Below are positions 1 through 5,660 of a DNA stretch of 5,676 nt, one piece after another. This stretch comes from CAWATZ01 sp963784995 (GTDB taxonomy: Bacteria > Planctomycetota > Planctomycetia > Gemmatales > Gemmataceae). How positions within the stretch are numbered: position 1 is the first letter of the stretch; each line of letters starts with the position of its first letter. The stretch covers positions 1 through 5,676 of the forward strand of contig CAWATZ010000017.1 of the NCBI GenBank assembly GCA_963784995.1, given 5' to 3'. The position numbers were made by a program, and so were the translations under genes. The notes under the pieces are model-generated. The model was not told where the DNA came from. It saw only the letters and a list, made by a program, of their open reading frames with translations, and made no database searches.

Positions 1-12
1 GGCTCGCAAATC

Positions 13-66
13 CAGGAGTCAGGAGTCAGGGGTCAGGGGTCAGAAAGACTGACTCCTGACTTCCTG
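13..66. repeat. 7-bp tandem repeat (CAGGAGT/CAGGGGT x4) followed by inverted copies
   Basis: Four head-to-tail units run from 13 to 40: CAGGAGT, CAGGAGT, CAGGGGT, CAGGGGT. After AAAGA the complementary unit ACTCCTG appears at 52-58, then an imperfect copy ACTTCCTG at 59-66. Bases 32-43 pair with 49-60 over 12 positions with one G-T wobble and a five-base loop (44-48), giving a strong hairpin. Units 17-29 and 49-61 are also perfect 13-bp complements. The repeat abuts the point where homology to SMC begins, so it marks or caused the truncation of that gene. There is no T-tract, so it is not a classical terminator. Confidence 0.8.
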
Positions 67-67
67 A

Positions 68-250
68 ACAGCTGGCCCACAAGCTCTCGGTGACCGCTTG
101 CAGTTCATCCTCATCACCCACTCCAAACGGACCAGGCAGTGCGCCGACGTTCTCTGCGGCGTCACCATGCAGGAGTCCGGCGTGTCGCGACGCATCTCGA
201 TCCGCTTCGAGGACTGGAAGGACGAGACGACCAACGAGCCGGCGGCGTAG
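68..250 (+). pseudogene. smc: Remnant of the C-terminal end of an SMC chromosome-segregation ATPase
   Basis: From about base 98 the plus strand encodes LQFILITHSKRTRQCADV, then GVTMQESGVSRRISIRFEDW and an acidic tail, ending at TAG 248-250. This matches the end of bacterial SMC proteins: the strand and H-loop after Walker B (QFIxITHxK) and the GVTMQExGVSK-V-S tail. SMC proteins are normally around 1,200 residues; only about 50 remain here. In-frame stops at 50-52 and 65-67 close the frame upstream, so it cannot be the end of an intact gene running in from the left. Another frame at 69-95 reads QLAHKLSVT, a plausible continuation of the same gene after an indel, which suggests a frameshift as well. 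Usually conserved positions also look changed (ITHNKRTM to ITHSKRTR, DVLYG to DVLCG), as expected for decay. Confidence 0.72.
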
Positions 251-271
251 CAGCGGCGGACGAGTGCAGCC

Positions 272-327
272 GGCGGGGTGGAGCTTCCCCGCCACACCGC
301 CAACGGTGCGCGAGCCTGGCGGTGTGG
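272..327. repeat. Two adjoining inverted repeats downstream of the SMC remnant
   Basis: GGCGGGG (272-278) pairs with CCCCGCC (287-293) over 7 bp. CCACACCGCCA (292-302) pairs with TGGCGGTGTGG (317-327) over a perfect 11 bp with a 14-base loop. The stems share two bases and so may compete. They start about 20 bases after the SMC stop codon. A transcription terminator is possible by position, but there is no T-run on either side; a dispersed intergenic repeat is equally likely. Confidence 0.55.
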
Positions 328-601
328 GGCAGTTGACGGAAGTGCAATGTTCACAGGGGCTTCCGACGCGGAAAAAGCGACACTGCCAGCACGTCAGCAT
401 CACACGGGGTCGCTAACTGCCCTCGTCTGGCAACCCGAAACAAGATGATCCTCACCAGGGCTCGGAGAGCCGTTCCACGACGTCTCGCCGGGACGTAACC
501 GTTCACGAGTCCAGGGTGACAAACGTGCAGAATCGGACCAAGCGGTGATGTTGCTTGCCGGCTACTTCGGTTTGATGTGACCGACGCGCGCTGAGTCAGC
601 G
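328..601. other. Non-coding stretch between the two gene remnants
   Basis: No frame here shows recognisable protein, RNA-gene structure or good codon usage. Short open frames are interrupted by stops (TAA 414-416, TGA 546-548 and 578-580). Small dyads are present: GGCTC/GAGCC at 459-471 (three-base loop), and AGCGAC/GTCGCT at 376-414 with a T-run on the minus-strand side. It is probably decayed DNA between the SMC and desaturase tails. Confidence 0.5.
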
Positions 602-739
602 CTGCCGATGCGGAAATGTTCGGCCAACCAGAGCTTCTTCTGGTGGGAGATCGACATCACGTACGTGATCGTCCGTCTGCTGGGCTATCTCGGTGTCGTG
701 TGGGACATCCGCAAACCGGGAGCCAAGGTACTGGTTTAG
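602..739 (+). pseudogene. Remnant of the C-terminal end of an acyl-CoA (delta-9 type) desaturase
   Basis: The plus strand encodes SANQSFFWWEIDITYVIVRL followed by a hydrophobic GYLGVVWDIRKPGAK segment and TAG at 737-739. The pattern WWEIDxTYxxxxxLxxxGxVWD-(K/R) is the characteristic tail of membrane fatty-acid / acyl-CoA desaturases, which introduce a cis double bond using a di-iron site held by histidine boxes. The last histidine box (HNNHH) normally lies about 10-15 residues before the WWEID motif and is absent; the frame is closed by TGA at 578-580. Only about 45 of some 300 or more residues remain, so no activity is possible. It ends about 100 bases from, and converges with, the dehydratase gene. 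The family call rests on this single motif block. Confidence 0.62.
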
Positions 740-839
740 CGGCTGATCCAGGCCAGGCAACCGGCTCCGGCTGCTCGAGAACCAAGCGAAGACAGGAGAG
801 GCAAGCAAGGGGCCCCCTGACACCTTGTCACCGTGGACA
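740..839. other. Convergent intergenic space after the dehydratase gene
   Basis: This is the 3' side of the minus-strand locus. It contains a perfect TGACA-CCT-TGTCA dyad (818-830) just past the dehydratase stop and a GGGGCCCC palindrome (809-816). Neither is followed by a T-run on the minus strand, so no intrinsic terminator can be called with confidence. Confidence 0.4.
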
Positions 840-3311
840 TCAAGGGACCCCTGCCCCGGCCGATTGCGCCTCCCGGCTCCTGGCCGCGTGTTCGAGGACC
901 TGCTGTACGTGTACTTCCACCTGCCGGAGGAACGAAGCCGACACGGCATACCCATCGCTCTCGTAAGTCAGGATGGGCATCCCCTGCTGGACGCACAGCG
1001 GCTTGAGCAGAGCCTCGGAGATCCGGAACGGCAAGCAGTTGAACGGTCCCAGGAGAAGCACGCCGTCGTACCCCCGGGATTCGGCCTCCAGACCCTCGCC
1101 GACGCTGGGGATGATCTCGCCGAAGATCCTCGGCGAGACGTGTTCGGAGGCCTTGTTGAACACGGAGGCGAAGTCCTGGCGTTCCGTTGCCAGCAGCCCG
1201 GTCTTGCGAAACATCTCGCGGTAGTGGTCCCCGGAACGATTGGACGCCTTGTAAGCGAGCCAGTTCCGCAGGTACTCCTTCCCCTCCGGCTGGAAGATCT
1301 TCAGGCACGCCGTCGCGGTTGCCAGGAAGCCCGGCTTCATCCCCCAGCTGCAGGCAATCTCCGACGCCGAGTGGTAGCCGACGTAGAGCGACAGGTCGTT
1401 CAGATCGACCGGTTTCAGGATAACGCCGTGCTCGGCAAAGCGGCTGCGAACACCCTCCATGAAAAAGGGACTGAAGCGCGTGAAGAAATCGCCGGCAACC
1501 ACCACGCGGGGGCAGGTCAAGGGATCTCGGGTCCGCGGCAGAGCGGCCAGGCGCGTGACGAAACCGGGCAACTCATGCTGGAATTGTGCGAGCGACGTCG
1601 ATGCGGCGATGAACCGCTCGCACTCGCCCTGGAACTCGTCCAGGCTGCCCACGGCCCCGACGACGTGGAGGGTCTGCTCGATCTCCACGAGGAGGTCGGC
1701 CACGTGAATGGCCGGCGACACGTGCTTGGCCAGAGTGAGCGGGTCGAAGCCGCAGTAGTCGTTCTGCTCATTCGGATTGACCAGGAACAGGTCGGGCAAC
1801 CGCTGGTCGGCGATGAACCGCTCCAGGTAACCCAGGTAGGCGTCGGAGACACAGGGCGCTCCGCCCTGCATCATGTAGAACCCCGTGATCTCGCTGGGCG
1901 GGCGATTGTCGTGGACCTCCAGGAGCTGGCCGATGCAGATGGGTAGAGGAAGGCACTCGCGCCCCGTGGTGTACTGCAGGCCCCGTGCGAGCTGACTGCG
2001 GTCCAGCGGCAGCACAACGCCTGCGCCCAGTCCCAGCCAGCGCAGGACCATGGCCACGGCCCGAGCGTGGCGCGGAGAGAAGTTGGGGTAGTAGATCTTC
2101 ACTCGTGGATCGGTCAGCGGAACCTGTTCCCCGTTCGACCGCGTCACCCGGCCGCCCCGGCCGAGCCGGCAGGAGACGAACGGCCTGGCGGCTGGCGTCG
2201 GTTGCGCTCCGCGGTAGTTGCGGATGATGTCGAGGAAGGCTTCCAGGCGCGTCTGCACCCCGCCGTCGGCGGTGTGGCCGTCGATCTCGAGGACCAGGTA
2301 AGGCTTGGCGCCCATTCCGGACGCCACCATGGAGTGGGTAAAGGCATCGATGGTGCAGCTGAAGTTGCTCACGCACAGCAAGAACAGGTTGGGATGGCGC
2401 TGGACGAGGGCCAGGCCGTTGAGGATCTGGTTGGCGAAGTGCCAGGCGGTGGGGCCCTCCTCGACCGGCGCCAGGCAGTCGGCGGGGATGACGGGGACGC
2501 CCATGCTGGTGAGCTTCTTGCTCACCGACATCGAGGCCTCCGGCGTGAAGGCGTTGTAACTGTGGCCCGCGAGCAGGACCGTCGGCTCCCCCGTCGCCAA
2601 CGCTTGCTCCAGGGCTTGCCGGCCCAGCTCGCGCAAGGCCTCCTCCGCTTCCGTCTGGGCACGCAGCGCCGCCGACCACGCCCGCTCGGCCGACCTGAGA
2701 GGCACGTCAAGCTCACGCACGGCCGACTGCACCAGTGCCGAACAGGCCTCGTAGCCGTTGGTGAAATCCAGCACGGGGGAGAGGCAGCGAACGCCGGGGA
2801 AGGCCTTGGCCAAAAAGTAGGGGCTGGCCTGGGTGATCGGGCACAGGTAGGATTCCCGGCACGGAGCGGCCTGGGGCATGTGCGTCACGTGCGGCAGGAA
2901 GACCCAGTCCACTCCCTGTCGGACGAGGTCCAGCACCGCTCCGTGGGCGATCTGCGCTGGGAAGCAGAAACCGGAATACGACTTCAGCTCACCGCGCGGG
3001 TCCACTCCGGACAGGACCGGCTCCATCCCCAGTTCCGCGAAGAAGGTCGCGTAGAGCGGGTAGAGGGAATGCGTCGTCAACGCTCTGGGAATGCCGATGC
3101 GCGGCCACCCACCCGGCGGAGTGCCGGGACGGCCGAAGAGAATCTCGGCCCGCCGCTCGACAGGATCGTGGAGCATGGCGGTGCGTGCTTTGCGCTTCCA
3201 GACGTTTTCAAACAGGCTGCAGCGGCCGCCGAAGGGGAAGCGCCGGCCGGCCGTCTCATAGCGGTTGATGGTGCAATACAGCTTGCAGGCCCCGCAGGTG
3301 AACCGGCCCAC
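840..3311 (-). CDS. DUF2229 / HgdB-like 2-hydroxyacyl-CoA dehydratase-type reductase half
   Basis: An 823-residue protein resembling the C-terminal part of large fused activase-dehydratase proteins. It opens with a cysteine motif (C6, C9, C13, and C31 in FGGRCS) that looks able to hold a cluster. A DUF2229-type domain follows (about 70-290), with RIGIPRAL at 71-78, FCFPAQIAHG at 115-124, and C151/C157 in the CRESYLCP stretch. The rest resembles the HgdB/dehydratase family: SNFSC (315-319), LEIDGHTADGGVQTRLEAF (341-359), GRECLPLP (450-457), GGAPC (483-487), VVVAGDFFTRFSPFF (603-617), GPFNCLPF (755-762) and YESDGYAVS (783-791). By family knowledge this half would carry iron-sulfur clusters and receive electrons from the activase. 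The frame opens after a TGA and its first usable start is GTG at 3311, with AGGAAA nine bases upstream. The next ATG (residue 46) would lose the cysteine motif. It overlaps the activase frame by 56 nt, one base out of phase, so it may really be the second half of one gene. The stop at 840 faces the desaturase remnant. Confidence 0.88.
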   Translation of the reverse strand: MGRFTCGACKLYCTINRYETAGRRFPFGGRCSLFENVWKRKARTAMLHDPVERRAEILFGRPGTPPGGWPRIGIPRALTTHSLYPLYATFFAELGMEPVLSGVDPRGELKSYSGFCFPAQIAHGAVLDLVRQGVDWVFLPHVTHMPQAAPCRESYLCPITQASPYFLAKAFPGVRCLSPVLDFTNGYEACSALVQSAVRELDVPLRSAERAWSAALRAQTEAEEALRELGRQALEQALATGEPTVLLAGHSYNAFTPEASMSVSKKLTSMGVPVIPADCLAPVEEGPTAWHFANQILNGLALVQRHPNLFLLCVSNFSCTIDAFTHSMVASGMGAKPYLVLEIDGHTADGGVQTRLEAFLDIIRNYRGAQPTPAARPFVSCRLGRGGRVTRSNGEQVPLTDPRVKIYYPNFSPRHARAVAMVLRWLGLGAGVVLPLDRSQLARGLQYTTGRECLPLPICIGQLLEVHDNRPPSEITGFYMMQGGAPCVSDAYLGYLERFIADQRLPDLFLVNPNEQNDYCGFDPLTLAKHVSPAIHVADLLVEIEQTLHVVGAVGSLDEFQGECERFIAASTSLAQFQHELPGFVTRLAALPRTRDPLTCPRVVVAGDFFTRFSPFFMEGVRSRFAEHGVILKPVDLNDLSLYVGYHSASEIACSWGMKPGFLATATACLKIFQPEGKEYLRNWLAYKASNRSGDHYREMFRKTGLLATERQDFASVFNKASEHVSPRIFGEIIPSVGEGLEAESRGYDGVLLLGPFNCLPFRISEALLKPLCVQQGMPILTYESDGYAVSASFLRQVEVHVQQVLEHAARSREAQSAGAGVP
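3256..3311 (-). other. Overlap / probable +1 frameshift joining the activase and dehydratase halves
   Basis: The two large minus-strand frames overlap here and differ by one base. In the minus-strand text AAG TTC AGT GGG CCG, deleting one G of the GGG run (3307-3309) gives K-F-S-G-R-F-T-C-G-A-C, which joins the activase C-terminus directly to the cysteine motif. The fused product would be 1,384 residues, close to the roughly 1,400 residues I know for single-chain family members. Three readings are possible: a sequencing or assembly indel, a real inactivating or tolerated frameshift, or a true split gene starting at GTG 3311. A ribosomal +1 slip from GGG to GGC would give the same product, but no stop codon or other known stimulator is visible close to the site. 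Confidence 0.7.
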
Positions 3312-4995
3312 TGAACTTCATTTCCTGGCTGGCCAGCGCGAGCAGGTCGGTTTCGTCGCCCCGTGCTCCGCCGGATCGCTGGAGGGCCAGGAGCGCCACT
3401 CCGAGGGCTCCGAGCAGCTCCGGGCTGGGCGGGATCACGACCGGCCGGCCGACGCTATGGGCGAAGGCGTGCCCGACCGCGCGGTTCAGAGCAACGCCGC
3501 CCTGCAGAAACACTTTCTTGCCCACGAAGCGGGGCCCCTTGACCCGGTTGAGGTAGTTGGCGGCGATCGAGTACACCAGGCCGGCGATGATGTTGTCGCG
3601 CGTGTAGCCCTGCTGCTGAGCGATGCGGATGTCGGAATTGATGAACGCTGCGCAAGTCGCCTTGAACTGCACGGGGTTGTCGGCTGCCAGTGCCACGTCG
3701 GCGATGTCCGCCACCCCGACGCCCAGGTCGCTCTGGGAACTCTCCTCGAGGAACGAGCCGGTGCCCGCGGAGCAGGCGTTGTTCATCGCGTAGTCGATGG
3801 GGACGCCGTTGCGCAGATAGATGTACTTGGAGTCCTGGCCGCCGATCTCGAAGATCGTGTCCACCTCCGGGTCGAAGTGGGTCGCCCCCGCCGCGTGGGC
3901 CGAGATCTCGTTGTAGACGTGGCTGGCGCCCAGGAAGGCGCCGACGACTTCCCGGGCGGAGCCAGTTGTCCCAACGAGTTGCACCCGCAGGTTGCCGACC
4001 TGATCGGCGAGCGCCCGCAGGCACTGCTTCGTCGCTGCCAGGGGGTCGCCCTGAGTGCGCGCGTAATGCGAGGCCACAACGCCGTGGGTGGCGGGATCCA
4101 GAAGGATCGCTTTGGTCGTCGTCGATCCTGCGTCCACCCCCAGCACCAGCGGGCCGAGAGGGGCTGGCTGCCGGGGCGGTGAGGCGATGACCTGAACCCG
4201 GTCGCTGCAGCGGTGCAGCGGCGGCAGAGTGCCGAGGCTCGGCTGAAGCAGGACGTGGGGGGTCCGGTAGTGCGGTTCATCGCGGGTGAGCAGCGCCGTG
4301 CCCCAGGCCTCGAACCAGGGACTCTGCGGCAGCACGACGAACTCCGCGCTCGGGAGTTTCTCGCGCAGGGCTGCCAGCATGGCCGCGTTGCGGGTCACGC
4401 CGCCGATCACCAGCACGCGCCGCAGCTCGCACTGTGTCTTTTCCAGCAGGGAGACGACCTTGTCGGCCATGCTGTCGTGCAGCGTGTGCAGGATGTCCTG
4501 AGGCGTGGCCTCGTTGCGGTTGAGCTTGTGGGTGATGTCCGACTTGCAGTGGACCGAGCAGCGGCTCGCCAGCGGAATGACCTTGCCGCCGAACGAGAGC
4601 TGGATGGCGTCGTCGATCGGCAGTCCCATCCGGCCGATCTGCTGCACGAAGAACTCACCGCTGCCGGCGGCGCACTTGTTGTGCGACAGGACTCCGGTGA
4701 TCTTGCCGCCGGTGAGGACGTAAACCAGGAAGGACTCGCCGCCGAGCGAGGCGACGGCGTCGAAAGCGCCGTCCACCTCTCGCAGCGCCCGCTGGATGGC
4801 CGCGGCCTCGGAGACGTGACCCCCGCCGCCGGACACGCCGAAGTACTCGCCGTCGGCAAAGTCCGCTGCCAGCATTTGCAGGAGGACTTCCTGCGGTCGG
4901 CCCTGGTGGGCCGCTACCTTCGCGATCGTCTCGTCGCCCCGCAGACAGACGATTTTCACCGTCAGGGCCCCGACGTTGACCCCCACGTGCGACAT
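3256..4995 (-). CDS. Two-domain BadF/BadG/BcrA/BcrD-type ATPase (2-hydroxyacyl-CoA dehydratase activase half)
   Basis: A 579-residue protein with two ASKHA-fold ATPase domains of the BcrAD/BadFG family. Family members use ATP hydrolysis to push an electron from a [4Fe-4S] cluster onto a partner dehydratase or reductase in the cytoplasm. Domain 2 (about 283-538) looks canonical: phosphate-1 motif LGVDAGSTTTK at 285-295, phosphate-2 motif EIGGQDSK at 383-390, cluster cysteines C408 (NNACSAGTGSF) and C448 (ATCAAF), and adenosine motif LQGGVALN at 497-504. Domain 1 (about 1-240) is divergent: GVNVGALTVK at 5-14 and LGGESF at 84-89 replace the phosphate motifs, while C108 (NKCAAGSGEFF), C146/C150 (SRCSVHC) and GGVTRN (198-203) remain. 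The ATG at 4995 is preceded by GAGGTG five bases upstream, and the first beta strand starts at once, so the start is well supported. The last 18 or so residues (after KFSG) are the out-of-frame reading of the next gene's cysteine motif and look non-native. Family certain; substrate unknown. Confidence 0.93.
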   Translation of the reverse strand: MSHVGVNVGALTVKIVCLRGDETIAKVAAHQGRPQEVLLQMLAADFADGEYFGVSGGGGHVSEAAAIQRALREVDGAFDAVASLGGESFLVYVLTGGKITGVLSHNKCAAGSGEFFVQQIGRMGLPIDDAIQLSFGGKVIPLASRCSVHCKSDITHKLNRNEATPQDILHTLHDSMADKVVSLLEKTQCELRRVLVIGGVTRNAAMLAALREKLPSAEFVVLPQSPWFEAWGTALLTRDEPHYRTPHVLLQPSLGTLPPLHRCSDRVQVIASPPRQPAPLGPLVLGVDAGSTTTKAILLDPATHGVVASHYARTQGDPLAATKQCLRALADQVGNLRVQLVGTTGSAREVVGAFLGASHVYNEISAHAAGATHFDPEVDTIFEIGGQDSKYIYLRNGVPIDYAMNNACSAGTGSFLEESSQSDLGVGVADIADVALAADNPVQFKATCAAFINSDIRIAQQQGYTRDNIIAGLVYSIAANYLNRVKGPRFVGKKVFLQGGVALNRAVGHAFAHSVGRPVVIPPSPELLGALGVALLALQRSGGARGDETDLLALASQEMKFSGPVHLRGLQAVLHHQPL

Positions 4996-4997
4996 GG

Positions 4998-5006
4998 CCT
5001 CACCTC
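4998..5006 (-). promoter_or_regulatory. Shine-Dalgarno of the activase gene
   Basis: The minus strand reads GAGGTGAGGCC directly before the ATG at 4995. The GAGGTG core (5006-5001) ends five bases before the start, a near-ideal distance. This fixes the start codon of the activase. Confidence 0.75.
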
Positions 5007-5021
5007 ATTGGACGGCGGTTC

Positions 5022-5038
5022 GAGGCGGATTGCGCCTC
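5022..5038. promoter_or_regulatory. Short GC hairpin in the activase leader
   Basis: GAGGCG (5022-5027) and CGCCTC (5033-5038) form a perfect 6-bp stem with a five-base loop. It lies 15 bases upstream of the Shine-Dalgarno on the minus strand, so it would sit in the 5' untranslated leader if transcription starts further upstream. Next to it is a tandem GGCGGAC repeat (about 5052-5065). A role in translation or transcript stability is inference; chance is possible in such GC-rich DNA. Confidence 0.35.
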
Positions 5039-5165
5039 CTTGTTTCGACACGGCGGACGGCGGACAGCCCGCCAGTTGCCTGACAAAACGACCTACTCCG
5101 CACTCTTGAGGTCTGCCTGATCCGAAGAAAAGGCCTGAGGAAGAGAAAGGCAGGAATGAAGAGCA

Positions 5166-5179
5166 ACACTGATCAGTGT
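5166..5179. promoter_or_regulatory. Perfect 14-bp palindrome, candidate operator
   Basis: ACACTGATCAGTGT is identical to its own reverse complement over all 14 bases. It lies about 170 bases upstream of the activase ATG in otherwise non-coding DNA. Perfect dyads of this size are typical binding sites for homodimeric helix-turn-helix repressors. No regulator gene is present in the window and no strong promoter boxes could be placed beside it, so the assignment as an operator is inference. Confidence 0.4.
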
Positions 5180-5518
5180 AGGCGCCGCTGGACGAGATAG
5201 CCAGCCCGGTTCTGAGAGAACGTCAACACCAATCAGCAAGCCCCCCTTGGCCCCCAGGGCCGGAGCGGGAGGTCAGTCCTGTTCTTCGACTCCTGATCCT
5301 CCCGGTGCCGTCAGGTTGATGATTCGGTGGTCCCAAGGTACACGGGCGGTCCCAGGCCGACATGCAACAGCACCAGAGCTTGCCCTGGAGAATGAGTTTG
5401 CCGGTTGCCAACCTGGACCTTGTGCGCGTCGGTCCGACACACCGCAGTCGATGTAACCGATGCGTGCAACGCTCTCGGCCGGGTTCCGGTTCGCATCTGT
5501 AGCCCGGCTGCCAGGGCC

Positions 5519-5536
5519 CCCGCCCCTGGGGGCGGG
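5519..5536. repeat. Very GC-rich perfect hairpin
   Basis: CCCGCCCC (5519-5526) and GGGGCGGG (5529-5536) form an 8-bp all-G/C stem with a two-base TG spacer. GCCA (5510-5513) and TGGC (5537-5540) can extend the structure past a small bulge. It could stop or pause transcription, but there is no T-tract. It may belong to the same family of intergenic elements as the C-rich repeat immediately downstream. Confidence 0.5.
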
Positions 5537-5582
5537 TGGCCGATTCGTTCCTCTCGACGCGTTGTGAGCGGCTTGAAGCCAA

Positions 5583-5660
5583 CCCCAACCCCCAACCCCC
5601 TCCCCTGCGCGGGTTGCGCTCCTGCACGCAAGCGTGCCTGCACTTCAGCGGGGAGGGGGG
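5583..5660. repeat. C-rich/G-rich inverted-repeat element with G-quadruplex pattern
   Basis: Four C-runs (5583-5586, 5589-5593, 5596-5600, 5602-5605) separated by one or two bases give the minus strand a textbook four-run G-quadruplex pattern. The last two runs, CCCCCTCCCC (5596-5605), are the exact reverse complement of GGGGAGGGGG (5650-5659), so the element also forms a 10-bp stem. Inside its 44-base loop lies a perfect small hairpin, GCACGC-AA-GCGTGC (5624-5637). The nested layout suggests a dispersed, non-coding repeat family. Confidence 0.65.

Noticed and set aside
13..66. CRISPR-like array
   Set aside because: Units are 7 bp with no spacers; it is a simple tandem repeat with inverted copies.
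376..414. Possible intrinsic terminator on the minus strand (AGCGAC...GTCGCTTTTT)
   Set aside because: The stem is only 6 bp with a 27-base loop and there is no gene ending next to it on that strand.
90..416. Plus-strand 108-codon open frame
   Set aside because: Ser/Arg/Pro-rich low-complexity translation that overlaps the SMC-like frame and the inverted repeats; no family resemblance.
825..1946. Long plus-strand open frame (373 codons)
   Set aside because: It lies fully antisense to the dehydratase gene, whose protein has clear family motifs; the translation has no recognisable domain. Long antisense frames are expected in GC-rich DNA.
2067..3314. Long plus-strand open frame (415 codons)
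   Set aside because: Antisense shadow of the dehydratase frame, rich in Arg/Gly/His with no motif or ribosome site.
3265..4182. Plus-strand open frame (305 codons) and the similar frame at 4213-5109
   Set aside because: Both are antisense to the activase, which is certain from its motifs; no supporting features of their own.
5198..5226. Possible sigma-70 promoter on the minus strand (TTGACG, 17 bases, TGGCTA)
   Set aside because: The -35-like box is good but the -10 matches the consensus at only one position.
5223..5643. Two overlapping minus-strand open frames (134 and 110 codons)
   Set aside because: Their translations cross the GC hairpin and start next to the C-rich element, show no motif, and overlap each other in different frames.
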